64,000 nt of DNA, taken from Leptospira sp. WS39.C2. GTDB lineage: Bacteria > Spirochaetota > Leptospiria > Leptospirales > Leptospiraceae. Under the pieces are notes generated by a model. It worked only from the letters and a program-made list of their open reading frames with translations, made no database searches and was not told the DNA's origin. Made by a program: the position numbers and the translations under genes. Location of the stretch: assembly GCF_040833965.1 (NCBI RefSeq), contig NZ_CP162142.1, forward strand, positions 310,001 to 374,000, in the 5' to 3' direction. Of this stretch, positions 37,069 through 46,254 are shown piece by piece; position 1 is the first letter of the stretch; each line of letters opens with the position of its first letter.

Positions 37069-38073
37069 ATGAAGATAATTTATCTCACTGATATCCATGA
37101 CGGACTTCATGGCTTAAAAAGAATTCTGCAAACAACTGCCGCAGATTTATATTTGTTTTCAGGAGATATAATCTACAAAGCATTTTTTTCCTTTGATCGA
37201 ATCATTGATTTTTGTGGTGTCCAAGAAGAGTTATATTATTTATTAACAGAAAGAAAGGATGATTCCACTCCTTTTGATTTTACAACCCATGCCATTCGTT
37301 TTCCAGAAAAATATTCCACAGCAATTGTAGAAAAATCTCATAAGTATAGAGACTTATACAAGTTAGCGGCTAAAACGATGAAAGAAAAATATGAGATCAT
37401 CGAAAAATTAATTCTAAAATATGCAAAATCACCTGTTTACTGTTTGCCGGGAAATTATGATTTAGATTTACAATACACTGAGTTATACCAACGCGAAGTA
37501 CATAGGAAAAGTTTCGATTTTCAAAATATCAAAGTATCTGGTTATGGCGGCGCACCCATTTGGACTTCTGGGATTCCAGAAAAACTGACGGTTGTGTTTC
37601 ATGAATACACTAAAAATGGGAAAAACTATAGTGAACCAGAGGATTTTTTCCGTGAAGAACTCCCTGATATCTGTTGGATTCATAACCCTGCTTATGGATA
37701 TTTTGATACCATTCCTGGTGTTGGAAAATGTGGAAGCCAAGGAATTCGTCGTTATCTAGACGATGAATCTCCATCTCTTGTTGTGTCAGGACATGTGCAC
37801 GAAGACCAAGGGATTAAAAAAACCAGAAACACAGTTTTTATCAATCCGTCTAACTTCGGTGCTGTGGATTCCTTACATGGGTTCCAGGAAGGTGGGTACT
37901 TTGCTGAAATTATTTTAGATGGAAAAGATGTTGTTCAATCTAATCTTTGCCAACTAAAAGGTGACGAATGGCATACTTTAATTGAGGTGGATTGTTCGGA
38001 AAAACAATTAAAACTCATTTCTCAAAATCCAATTTCTACTGTGAGTTCTGAAGATTACATTCGAGGAAATTGA
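37069..38073 (+). CDS. Metallophosphoesterase (calcineurin-like)
   Basis: This 334-residue cytoplasmic protein has the calcineurin-type metal motifs: D-x-H in YLTDIHDGLHG (residues 5-15), G-D in LFSGDIIYKA (~31-34), G-N in CLPGNYDLDL (~126-129), and the pair of histidines in VVSGHVHEDQG (~241-251). Such enzymes cut phosphodiesters or phosphomonoesters; the substrate is not evident. An unusual ~70-residue helical insertion (~45-115) lies between the second and third motifs. It is sandwiched without spacers between an unknown protein and a zinc-ribbon protein. Confidence 0.88.
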   Translation: MKIIYLTDIHDGLHGLKRILQTTAADLYLFSGDIIYKAFFSFDRIIDFCGVQEELYYLLTERKDDSTPFDFTTHAIRFPEKYSTAIVEKSHKYRDLYKLAAKTMKEKYEIIEKLILKYAKSPVYCLPGNYDLDLQYTELYQREVHRKSFDFQNIKVSGYGGAPIWTSGIPEKLTVVFHEYTKNGKNYSEPEDFFREELPDICWIHNPAYGYFDTIPGVGKCGSQGIRRYLDDESPSLVVSGHVHEDQGIKKTRNTVFINPSNFGAVDSLHGFQEGGYFAEIILDGKDVVQSNLCQLKGDEWHTLIEVDCSEKQLKLISQNPISTVSSEDYIRGN

Positions 38074-38475
38074 ATGGTCACCTTTTTTACTGTTTGTGGT
38101 GTATTGTTTACAATTGCTTTTTTTTTATACGCACTTTCTGCTGTAGATAACCAAAGTTTAAATCAAAAAGAAAAAGAAAGATTAAAAAAAGAAGAAAACC
38201 TACGTATTGGTGATCCAAGAAAACTTTATGGCAAAGAAAAAGATCCTAACTTACCTAGACTTCGCCTATGTCCTGTTTGTGGGACTGTTCTGCGAAAAGA
38301 TGAGTATTTATATGCGGCCATTTCTACCTATACCAATAGTGAAGGTAAAAAACAGGCACAAATTTATGGCTGTAAATATTGTTACCTCATTTTAGATTCA
38401 GAAAAAAATAATCAAAATTCCAAACAAGAAAATGAAAGTCCTTTTGGTCCACCAAAGGCTACTGACGAGATATAA
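38074..38475 (+). CDS. Membrane-anchored zinc-ribbon protein
   Basis: This 133-residue protein has one N-terminal transmembrane segment (TVCGVLFTIAFFLYALSAV). It is followed by a charged helix (NQKEKERLKKEENLR) and a zinc ribbon formed by CPVCGTVL and GCKYCYL (CxxC...CxxC, ~68-108). The tail is disordered. The anchor places the zinc ribbon in the cytoplasm or periplasm, which the sequence does not settle. It starts at the base after the phosphoesterase stop and ends five bases before recG. Confidence 0.78.
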   Translation: MVTFFTVCGVLFTIAFFLYALSAVDNQSLNQKEKERLKKEENLRIGDPRKLYGKEKDPNLPRLRLCPVCGTVLRKDEYLYAAISTYTNSEGKKQAQIYGCKYCYLILDSEKNNQNSKQENESPFGPPKATDEI

Positions 38476-38480
38476 CGAAT

Positions 38481-40541
38481 ATGTTTGATCTGACCCAAAG
38501 TTTATCGAACTTAAAAGGTATTGGACCTAAACGGAAAACTGTTCTATTAGAACATGGAGTTTCTACTTATTATGATTTGTTAACATATTTTCCAAGGCGG
38601 TATTTAGATCGTAATTTTACGAAAGATATCATTTTAAAACAAGGAGATATAGTTACACTATTCGGAAACATTGTTGATAGTTACATAGTACATGGAAAAA
38701 AAAGTAGATTAATCGTTGGGTTTCGGACATTAAACAATGAAAGGATCAATTTAGTATTTTTTAGAGGTGTTAATTTTTTTCATAAACTTTTTGCAATAGA
38801 TAAAAAGGTGGTAGTCTCTGGAAAATTGGAATACTTCAAAGGATACCAAATCCTACACCCCGAATACGAATTTTTAACAGATTCAGATGATCCAGATGAT
38901 TCCATACATGCGGGAAGGATTATCCCTTTGTATCCTTCAACGGAAGCTTTAAAAGAGGAAGGATTAGATTCCAAGGGATTACGAAAACTCATCCACCAAG
39001 TTTTAGAAAGTGGAGAGATAACAGAAAATCTTCCATCTAAATTCATCAAAAAACGTAATTTACTGGGTCGTAATGACGCATTTTCTAAAATCCATTTTCC
39101 CGATTCCATGGAAACCGTACAAATTGCACGTAAACGATTTTCTTACGAAGAATTATATTATTTCCAAAGATTATTATTATACAAACAAAGAGAAAGACAG
39201 AAGGTTAAACGATTATTATGGCCTTTACCAAGTTCTAATTCTCGAATCAATTTAGAGAAAAATTTACCCTTCGAGTTGACTGAAGACCAAAAAACTGCGG
39301 TCACAACAATCCTTTCTAAAACAAATACCGATTCTCCATCCGCTTTTTTATTACAAGGAGATGTAGGTTCTGGCAAAACCATCACAGCACTCCTTGTTGG
39401 GCTTCATTATATAGACAACCACATCCAAGTAGTTTTTTTAGCCCCAACAGAAATTCTAGCAAGACAACACTACCAGACCATTTATAAATTTCTTGGAAAT
39501 ATGCCATTTCTAGGAATTGAGCTATTATTAGGTGGTGAAAATAAAAAATCTAGGGCAGAGAAGTTAAGTAGAATTAAAACTGGTGAATCCAATATTATCA
39601 TAGGAACACATTCTCTCTTGCAAGATGATGTGATTTTTTCTGATTTAGGTTTAGTTATTATTGACGAACAACATAAGTTTGGCGTTGACCAAAGAGAAAC
39701 GATACGTGCAAAAGGGAAAAATCCTGATCTTTTGGCTATGACAGCTACACCCATCCCAAGAACACTTTGCCTTACCTTGTATGGTGATTTAAATTTGGTG
39801 AATATCAAAACAAAACCAAAAGGCCGCAAACCAATTGACACCCGTTGGTATAAAGAAGACCGTAGAACAGGCGTTTATAATTCAATTCGTAAGTATGTGA
39901 GTTCAGGTAGACAATGTTATATTGTTTATCCTTTGGTTGAAGAATCCGAGAAAGTTGATTTAGAATCATGTACAGTTGCTTATGAGACCTTACGAACTAA
40001 TGTTTTTCCTGATCTCAAAATTGGTTTATTACATGGAAAAATGAAAAGTGCAGAAAAAGATTTTGTAATGGAAAAATTCAAATCTGGAGAAATCCAAATT
40101 TTAGTAACAACTACAGTAGTAGAAGTGGGTGTAGATGTACCCAATGCAACAATTCTAGTAGTGGAACATGCAGAACGTTTTGGAATCTCCCAGTTACACC
40201 AGTTACGTGGTAGAGTAGGTCGAAGTGATATTGAAAGTTTTTGTATTTTAATGACTGGTGATTTTATTAGTGAAGAAGGTAGGGATAGGCTCGAAGCACT
40301 TGTAACCTCTAACGATGGGTATTATTTGGCAGAAAAAGATTTAGCCATCCGAGGTCCTGGCGAACTATTGGGAGTCAAACAAAGTGGTTTGCCTGAGTTT
40401 AAAATCGCTGATTTGGTTGCAGACCGTGAACTTTTGGAGGAAGCAAAAGTAGATGCCGCTTCAATTCCTTTGGGTGATCCTGAGGAAGTTTCGGAATTAA
40501 GGATTCGATTTAGTGAAGGTAAATTTTTATTTGCGAATTAA
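38481..40541 (+). CDS. recG: ATP-dependent DNA helicase RecG
   Basis: RecG remodels stalled replication forks and Holliday junctions. The 686-residue protein has the N-terminal wedge/OB domain (~1-165; LSNLKGIGPKRKTVLLEHG opening), Walker A GDVGSGKT (~293-300), the DEQH box IIDEQHKFGVDQRE (~395-408), TATPIPRTL (~420-428) and the helicase C-terminal motifs including QLRGRVGRS (~577). The length is normal. It is the fourth gene of a packed run and is followed after 14 bases by an M15 peptidase gene. Confidence 0.98.
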   Translation: MFDLTQSLSNLKGIGPKRKTVLLEHGVSTYYDLLTYFPRRYLDRNFTKDIILKQGDIVTLFGNIVDSYIVHGKKSRLIVGFRTLNNERINLVFFRGVNFFHKLFAIDKKVVVSGKLEYFKGYQILHPEYEFLTDSDDPDDSIHAGRIIPLYPSTEALKEEGLDSKGLRKLIHQVLESGEITENLPSKFIKKRNLLGRNDAFSKIHFPDSMETVQIARKRFSYEELYYFQRLLLYKQRERQKVKRLLWPLPSSNSRINLEKNLPFELTEDQKTAVTTILSKTNTDSPSAFLLQGDVGSGKTITALLVGLHYIDNHIQVVFLAPTEILARQHYQTIYKFLGNMPFLGIELLLGGENKKSRAEKLSRIKTGESNIIIGTHSLLQDDVIFSDLGLVIIDEQHKFGVDQRETIRAKGKNPDLLAMTATPIPRTLCLTLYGDLNLVNIKTKPKGRKPIDTRWYKEDRRTGVYNSIRKYVSSGRQCYIVYPLVEESEKVDLESCTVAYETLRTNVFPDLKIGLLHGKMKSAEKDFVMEKFKSGEIQILVTTTVVEVGVDVPNATILVVEHAERFGISQLHQLRGRVGRSDIESFCILMTGDFISEEGRDRLEALVTSNDGYYLAEKDLAIRGPGELLGVKQSGLPEFKIADLVADRELLEEAKVDAASIPLGDPEEVSELRIRFSEGKFLFAN

Positions 40542-40555
40542 TCCAACATTTTTAT

Positions 40556-41356
40556 ATGAACCATACTATGTTCAGAACGAAGTATCTTTTTCTGTTTTTG
40601 CTCTCATTACTCTGTGTATGCGGTGAGAAACCTCTCAAACAAACTCAGTCTGATTTATATTTGGGTATTCCAAAACTATCTTATTTAACTGGTAAATTTA
40701 ATTCACCAGGTCCATTAGCTCCTGTTTTATTAGAAGAAAATGCAAAAGATCATTATTTACGACCTGATGTGAAAAAAGCCCTTCATCAAATGATCAATGA
40801 TTTTGAAGATTCCAAACCGAAGTCTTACAAACAACATATATTTTTGGTATCTAGTTTTCGAAATTTTACACACCAAAAAGGTATATGGGATTCGAAATAC
40901 TCAGGAAAAAAGGCCATGCGTGTTCCAATCACAGGAAAGTCTCCTGATGAAATCATAAAATTGATTTTAGAGTTTTCAAGTGCACCAGGAACATCACGCC
41001 ACCACTGGGGAACTGATTTTGATTTAAATGCATTAGACAATGCTTATTTTGAAGGAAATGGAAAAGGAAAAATATTATACGATTGGTTGAAAGAGAATGC
41101 GTCCAAATACGGATTTTGCCAACCTTATAACCCACTATCGACACGAAACAATAAAGGATACCAAGAAGAAAAATGGCACTGGTCTTATGCACCTATTTCC
41201 AACCAACTCACCAAAGAATGGATAAAATCGTTCCAAGCAGGTGAGATCAAATTGGATGGAAGTTTTATGGGAGCTGAAGTGTTAGGCGACCGGGCCTTAG
41301 ACTATGTAAAGTCAATCAACCCGGATTGCGAAAAAATTGGGGCAATGAATTTATAA
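40556..41356 (+). CDS. Lipoprotein D-alanyl-D-alanine carboxypeptidase, M15B (VanY-like)
   Basis: This 266-residue protein (ATG 40556; ATG 40568 is also possible) has a lipoprotein signal ending in LLCVCGEK, so the peptidase is probably membrane-tethered in the periplasm. The M15 zinc motif is visible in GTSRHHWGTDFDLNAL (His and Asp ligands, ~142-157) and the late EKWHWSYAP (Glu catalytic, His ligand, ~207-215). VanY-type enzymes trim the terminal D-Ala from peptidoglycan stems. Its 3' end overlaps the convergent galE gene by six bases. Confidence 0.9.
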   Translation: MNHTMFRTKYLFLFLLSLLCVCGEKPLKQTQSDLYLGIPKLSYLTGKFNSPGPLAPVLLEENAKDHYLRPDVKKALHQMINDFEDSKPKSYKQHIFLVSSFRNFTHQKGIWDSKYSGKKAMRVPITGKSPDEIIKLILEFSSAPGTSRHHWGTDFDLNALDNAYFEGNGKGKILYDWLKENASKYGFCQPYNPLSTRNNKGYQEEKWHWSYAPISNQLTKEWIKSFQAGEIKLDGSFMGAEVLGDRALDYVKSINPDCEKIGAMNL

Positions 41357-42319
41357 GTTTTTGTATAAATTCCACATACTCGCAAGTAAGGTTTCTGCAT
41401 CACTATACATCGGCTTCCAATTAAGAAGTTCTCTAGCTTTTTTTGAGGAAGCAAGTAATTTAGCTGGGTCACCAAGTCGCCTTGGCCCTGTTTTGTGAGG
41501 AATTTGTTTTCCAACTATCTTTTCTGAAAGATCAGCCATTTCTTTTACCGAATAACCAGATTCTGATCCTAAATTTACCGTCAAACTTTGATGATTCGAC
41601 ATAATGTAATCTAATGCTAAAACATGTGCTTTGGCTAAATCACTTACATGAATGTAATCACGAACACAAGTACCATCTTCTGTTTCATAATCATTTCCAT
41701 AAATTTCGAAACCTTTTCGAATGCCAGATGCTGCTTCCATAATGATTGGAAGTAAATTTGCTGGGGTTTTTTCGATCCCTTTGATTCTTCCTTTTGGGTC
41801 ATAACCAGCAGCATTGAAGTAACGAAGTCGTGCAGACTTTAAATTTTTAAGTTTGTCAAACCACTCTAAATTTTCTTCAATACAGAGTTTGGTATAACCA
41901 TAATAATTCTCTGGTTGTAAAGGATGGTTTTCGTCAATCGGCAAATATTTTGGTGCACCGTATACGGCAGCTGATGATGAAAATACAATATACTGGCAAC
42001 CGTACTCGATCATGGCATTTAACAAAGTAAAGGTTCCATTCAAATTGTTCATTGTGTATTTCAGTGGATCTGTCATAGATTCACCTGCAGCTTTCCAAGC
42101 GGCAAAATGAAATACGGCATCTATTTTTTTGGAAAATGCTTGTTTTAGAATTTTTGGATCTTGGATTTCTCCTTTTATAAATTCATTTCCAGGAAACAAA
42201 TTGGCTTCGTTTCCTTTTTCCATGTCATCGACAATGATGATTTCATGTCCTAGTTCCATCAGTTCCAGGACAATATGACTTCCAATATAACCGGCTCCCC
42301 CGGTAACGAGGACTCTCAT
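41351..42319 (-). CDS. galE: UDP-glucose 4-epimerase
   Basis: GalE interconverts UDP-glucose and UDP-galactose, feeding LPS and polysaccharide synthesis. The 322-residue short-chain dehydrogenase-fold protein has the NAD motif GGAGYIGSHIV (residues 7-17), the catalytic Ser/Tyr-x3-Lys in SSSAAVYG and YYGYTKLCIE (Tyr ~145, Lys ~149), and substrate pieces RYFNAAGYDP and CVRDYIHVSDLA. The length is slightly below the usual ~338. Its ATG overlaps the lpxA stop (ATGA), so lpxA and galE are translationally coupled. Confidence 0.95.
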   Translation of the reverse strand: MRVLVTGGAGYIGSHIVLELMELGHEIIIVDDMEKGNEANLFPGNEFIKGEIQDPKILKQAFSKKIDAVFHFAAWKAAGESMTDPLKYTMNNLNGTFTLLNAMIEYGCQYIVFSSSAAVYGAPKYLPIDENHPLQPENYYGYTKLCIEENLEWFDKLKNLKSARLRYFNAAGYDPKGRIKGIEKTPANLLPIIMEAASGIRKGFEIYGNDYETEDGTCVRDYIHVSDLAKAHVLALDYIMSNHQSLTVNLGSESGYSVKEMADLSEKIVGKQIPHKTGPRRLGDPAKLLASSKKARELLNWKPMYSDAETLLASMWNLYKNL

Positions 42320-43122
42320 TCTTCGTCTGATCCACCAGATACAAATCTGTGGTCCACAACACCTCGTTTGCTTGATTCAAAAAATTGAATGATTTTTTGT
42401 ACTTCAGGAGCAGGATTTGGGTCTTTTTTGAGTTCAACTAATGCTTGTTTTGTATTAAGACCACTATGGTATATGATTTTGTATACTCTTTTGATCGCCA
42501 AACGAACGTCAGCGGAAATTCCAGCACGTTTCATTCCAACAACATTCAAACTGACAACGAGGGCTGGGTGACCATCAACGGTTGCATACGGTGGAACATC
42601 TTTAACTACCTTTGTGAGTCCTGCTAACATAGCATAATCAGCAACTTTTACAAATTGGTGAACTCCGACGGATCCAGAAATAAATACTTTGTCTCCAATC
42701 ACAACATGACCAGCTAACATAGTATTTTGAACCATTATATTATGGTCACCTACAATCACATCATGGGCAATATGTACATTCCCCATTAAATAATTATGAT
42801 TTCCGATGACAGTTGCTTTGCCTTCTACCGTTCCCCTGTGGAAAATAACATTTTCTCTAAAATGATTGTGGTCCCCAATTTCCAAATAGGTTTTGGTTTC
42901 TGGTTTGAAAGCCAAATCTTGAGGTAATCCGCCGAAACTGCCACCAGAGGAAATTTTATTGAATTTACCAATTCGGGTCCCTGAAAGGATTTTTGCGTGG
43001 GATTCGATGACAGTTCCCTCTCCAATTTTGACATCCTTTTCAATGATACAAAATGGACCTACTTCAACGGATTCGTGTAATTCCGCTTTTGGATCGATGA
43101 TGGCTGTGGGGTGTATTTTCAT
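42316..43122 (-). CDS. lpxA: UDP-GlcNAc/UDP-GlcNAc3N acyltransferase LpxA
   Basis: LpxA catalyses the first step of lipid A synthesis, moving a 3-hydroxyacyl chain from ACP to the sugar nucleotide. The start is ATG 43122 (268 residues), preferred over TTG 43134. The left-handed beta-helix hexapeptide repeats run from residue ~5 to ~185, with the catalytic His expected at 120 (GNVHIAHDVIVGD). The C-terminal helical domain follows, and the tail (VVDHRFVSGGSDEE) is unusual. In Leptospira the enzyme uses the 3-amino sugar UDP-GlcNAc3N and a C12 hydroxyacyl chain; that is family knowledge, not seen here. It is coupled to galE. Confidence 0.95.
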   Translation of the reverse strand: MKIHPTAIIDPKAELHESVEVGPFCIIEKDVKIGEGTVIESHAKILSGTRIGKFNKISSGGSFGGLPQDLAFKPETKTYLEIGDHNHFRENVIFHRGTVEGKATVIGNHNYLMGNVHIAHDVIVGDHNIMVQNTMLAGHVVIGDKVFISGSVGVHQFVKVADYAMLAGLTKVVKDVPPYATVDGHPALVVSLNVVGMKRAGISADVRLAIKRVYKIIYHSGLNTKQALVELKKDPNPAPEVQKIIQFFESSKRGVVDHRFVSGGSDEE

Positions 43123-43212
43123 ATTGAAATACAAAAAAAACCAATTGGAAAGACCTGCAAATGATTTTTTAAAATGTAATTTACACGCATTTCTACGTCT
43201 GTTATCTTTTGG

Positions 43213-43575
43213 ATGGGTGGTGTGAACTTGTTAATAGATTGGTCGCGTATAGAATCACTTGTAGATATGAATGATCCTGAGGATCAGGCATGGCTTAAGG
43301 AAATGATCAACTCGCTTTTAGAAAACATGGCGACTCGAGTGGAAAATTTGGAGCGTTTGATGCAAACAAAGGATCCAAAAGACCTACAATCGGAGCTCCA
43401 CCAAATCAAAGGTGTGGCCGCCAATTTTGGTTTGGCAGCACTTTCTGAAGTTGTCATCAAAGCGGAATCATTGGCAAAAGCTGGCGAAATCGATTCTTCA
43501 ATCACGGAAGGGAAAAAAATTGCTAGTGTCTGGGATTCCACCAAACAAGAACTAGAAAAAAAATTCTCTACTTAG
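43213..43575 (+). CDS. Histidine phosphotransfer (HPt) domain protein
   Basis: This 120-residue protein is essentially one HPt domain: a helical bundle with the phospho-accepting histidine in SELHQIKGVAANFGLAALS (~64-81). HPt proteins relay phosphate between response-regulator domains in multistep two-component pathways. No hybrid kinase is next to it, so it is an orphan. The start is ATG 43213; GTG 43222 and TTG 43228 are possible as well, since the ribosome binding site is poor. It ends four bases from the convergent glycosyltransferase-like gene. Confidence 0.85.
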   Translation: MGGVNLLIDWSRIESLVDMNDPEDQAWLKEMINSLLENMATRVENLERLMQTKDPKDLQSELHQIKGVAANFGLAALSEVVIKAESLAKAGEIDSSITEGKKIASVWDSTKQELEKKFST

Positions 43576-43579
43576 ACAT

Positions 43580-44977
43580 TTACGTCGCGGTCGCCATTTC
43601 GACGGCCGTTTTACTACCGTTATAAATCCCTTCGATTGTATTCTTAATGATCGACTCGTTCATTCTGAGTAATAAATCATCTGACTCAGTAAAAATTTGA
43701 ACTAGTTCTTTAGCATGGAGTACTTCACGACATTCTACCGTTCCTTCTCCCAACTCCAATGAACGAACAACTGATGCGGCCTCATGGTCTCCTACCCTTC
43801 GGATGAAAAGTTTTGGTATCGGAAAAAAAGCCAACTCGGAAGGTTTTGTCACAAGGACATCTGCAATACGAATGAGTTTGTCAGTTGCTGAAAACGCTTC
43901 TGTATGAGATGGAAAATGAAACAAAACTACCGGTGGATTGTTTTCATTATCGTCAGACCTTAGAGGATGCCGTGTAATGAAAGTTAGAAGATCTTCCCAA
44001 GAATCAATGGAAAGATAAGGAATTTTTTGGAAGATTAAATACTCTTCAATTGCTTTTAGGACTTTCACATGATCACCAGTGTTTATCCAATAAACAGCTT
44101 TTCTGTTTGTGAGATAGGACTTCGTTAATCGAATGAGATCCAAGATATATCCTTTTTGTGCCCCAGCTCCGCCAATGGGGATTAAGAACCTTCGAACTTT
44201 TTTGGCATCAATCCTTCTCACACGGTTTTCAGAATCGGTAACTGCATTTGTTACAATGTCTTCTGATACCCAATGCCCAGCGACAGCAATGTTATCTTTC
44301 GGAACTCCCATCTCCATAAACTTTGTGTATGCAGACGGAGATTGGACTAAATTCAAAGCACCAGGAACAAGTAAATAATACTGCGGGTAGTTATCACAAA
44401 TTAAATGGATGGTTTTTTGAAAACCAGAAGCAACTGATATTTGACCATTTAACGGATATGTGGTGATGATAGGACTTTCTTTTGGAATTCCATTCATGAG
44501 ACCTTTATATAAATCAGCCAATTGGCAAGAAAGTTCAAGGGAAGTGAGATTTCCTTGTGACATAAGTTGTCCCCAAATCCATTCCACTGGACCACCAATT
44601 TCAGAACTCATCCGTGAAAAAAAACTATAACCAGAATCGATATCTGCAATCGCTTTGGATTCTGGAGATGTGATCGCGAGTAAATCATGTAGATACGTAG
44701 GGATTTTTTTTTGCAAAGAATGGGAATACACAGACAGTGCCATCCGATGGTGTCCATAACCCATACGAATGCTCCCCACTACCAATTGTGTTTTGAGTGG
44801 ATTTTGCCCTTTGTCAGAAATGAGTTCCAAACCAGGATACAAAGGGGAAGGGGAAGAAAATAAAGGGATAGAACTACCCCCAATGGAATACCGTTTTTGG
44901 AGGATCCCTCGAATGAGGCCTGCGGTTTGTTTGGAAATAAAACCTGTATCTAGGCCGAACATTGGTTCTCGATTCAT
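43580..44977 (-). CDS. GT-B glycosyltransferase-like protein (MGDG synthase/GT28-like)
   Basis: This 465-residue protein has an N-terminal segment with TQLVVGSIRMGYGHHRMAL, the Gly-Tyr-Gly-His pattern that opens MGDG-synthase-like GT28 enzymes, and a C-terminal segment KPSELAFFPIPKLFIRRVG DHEA (two pieces) where GT-B enzymes bind the nucleotide sugar. GGAGAQKGYILDLIRL sits at the expected domain junction. It has no signal peptide or membrane helix. A role in glycolipid synthesis is possible; a leptospire-conserved DUF is the safer label. It is divergent from the thiolase gene over 89 bases. Confidence 0.65.
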   Translation of the reverse strand: MNREPMFGLDTGFISKQTAGLIRGILQKRYSIGGSSIPLFSSPSPLYPGLELISDKGQNPLKTQLVVGSIRMGYGHHRMALSVYSHSLQKKIPTYLHDLLAITSPESKAIADIDSGYSFFSRMSSEIGGPVEWIWGQLMSQGNLTSLELSCQLADLYKGLMNGIPKESPIITTYPLNGQISVASGFQKTIHLICDNYPQYYLLVPGALNLVQSPSAYTKFMEMGVPKDNIAVAGHWVSEDIVTNAVTDSENRVRRIDAKKVRRFLIPIGGAGAQKGYILDLIRLTKSYLTNRKAVYWINTGDHVKVLKAIEEYLIFQKIPYLSIDSWEDLLTFITRHPLRSDDNENNPPVVLFHFPSHTEAFSATDKLIRIADVLVTKPSELAFFPIPKLFIRRVGDHEAASVVRSLELGEGTVECREVLHAKELVQIFTESDDLLLRMNESIIKNTIEGIYNGSKTAVEMATAT

Positions 44978-45066
44978 GCAGGAAGTCTATTTAAGTGGCA
45001 TACTCTTTCAAGTGAAATTTCAATTCTTAGCTGACAGGGGACCAATTTTGCCCATTCCTGGTATCT

Positions 45067-46248
45067 ATGGAACAAGTTTACATATTGGGCGGACTTAGAT
45101 CCGCATTCGGTAGTTTTGGCGGAACACTCAAAGACATGAGTGCCGTAGACCTTGGGGTCGAAGTATCAAAAGCAGCACTCCAAAAAACTGGAATTGATCC
45201 TTCTTTAATTGAAGAAAGTATTTTTGGAAATGTTATCCCAACAGGAAAAGATGGAATTTATTTAGCCCGTCACATTGGGCTTAAATCAGGAGTTCCCATT
45301 GCAAGTCCTGCATTAACACTTAATAGACTTTGTGGTTCAGGAATGGAAGCGGTGATCCAAGCTGCCAAAAAAATTATGTTAGGTGAAGCACATACCGTTC
45401 TTGCAGGTGGAGTAGAATCTATGAGTAATGCACCTTACGTCGTACGTAACGCAAGATTTGGAGTGAGATACGGTAACTCAGAATTTGAAGATTCTCTTGC
45501 ACAAGGTTTAACAGACATTTATGTAGAACTTCCTATGGGAATGACTGCAGAAAACCTTTCTGAACAATACAAAATTTCCAGAGAAGAACAAGACGCGTGG
45601 GCAGCGACTTCACAAGAAAGAGCAGAAGATGCAACTAACAAAGGTATTTTAAAAGAAGAGATCCACCCGATTACGATTGGTGGTAAAACTCCAATTGTAT
45701 TTGAAAAAGATGAATTCATCAAAGGAAAAGCGGGTGGAGCAAAACTTGCCACTTTAAAACCAGCTTTCAAAAAAGATGGAACAGTTACTGCTGGAAATGC
45801 ATCAGGGATCAATGATGGTGCTTCTGCACTCATCGTTGCTTCTGCATCCCAAGCAAAAAAACTGGGAAAAGAACCACTAGCTATTGTAAAATCTTGGGGT
45901 CATGCTGGTTGTGATCCTGCCAAGATGGGAATTGGTCCTGCGATTGCGATCCCTGCCGCTTTACAAAAAGCAGGCCTTAGTTTGAAAGACATTGGTCTTG
46001 TGGAAGTGAACGAAGCGTTCGCAGCACAGTACTTAGCGGTTCAAAAAGAACTAGGTCTTGATCCAAAGATCACAAATGTCAATGGTGGTGCTGTTGCGAT
46101 TGGACATCCACTCGGAGCTTCTGGTAACCGTGTTACATTGACTTTGGCACTTGAGATGCAGAGACGTGGAGTGAAGTATGGTGTTGCTTCCCTTTGTATC
46201 GGTGGAGGACAAGGAATCGCGATTGTTCTAGAAAACCCAAAAGCATAG
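45067..46248 (+). CDS. Acetyl-CoA acetyltransferase (thiolase)
   Basis: This 393-residue thiolase condenses or cleaves acyl-CoAs. The active-site residues are in place: Cys89 ([12 protein letters not shown]), His347 ([10 protein letters not shown]) and Cys377 ([10 protein letters not shown]), with NEAFAAQYL upstream. The length is typical for a degradative or biosynthetic acetoacetyl-CoA thiolase. Only six bases separate it from the NMNAT-like/methyltransferase gene, and all later genes up to 56519 are similarly close. The thiolase may therefore be the first gene of an operon that otherwise encodes a secretion system, which is an unexpected pairing. Confidence 0.95.
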   Translation: MEQVYILGGLRSAFGSFGGTLKDMSAVDLGVEVSKAALQKTGIDPSLIEESIFGNVIPTGKDGIYLARHIGLKSGVPIASPALTLNRLCGSGMEAVIQAAKKIMLGEAHTVLAGGVESMSNAPYVVRNARFGVRYGNSEFEDSLAQGLTDIYVELPMGMTAENLSEQYKISREEQDAWAATSQERAEDATNKGILKEEIHPITIGGKTPIVFEKDEFIKGKAGGAKLATLKPAFKKDGTVTAGNASGINDGASALIVASASQAKKLGKEPLAIVKSWGHAGCDPAKMGIGPAIAIPAALQKAGLSLKDIGLVEVNEAFAAQYLAVQKELGLDPKITNVNGGAVAIGHPLGASGNRVTLTLALEMQRRGVKYGVASLCIGGGQGIAIVLENPKA

Positions 46249-46254
46249 TACAAA

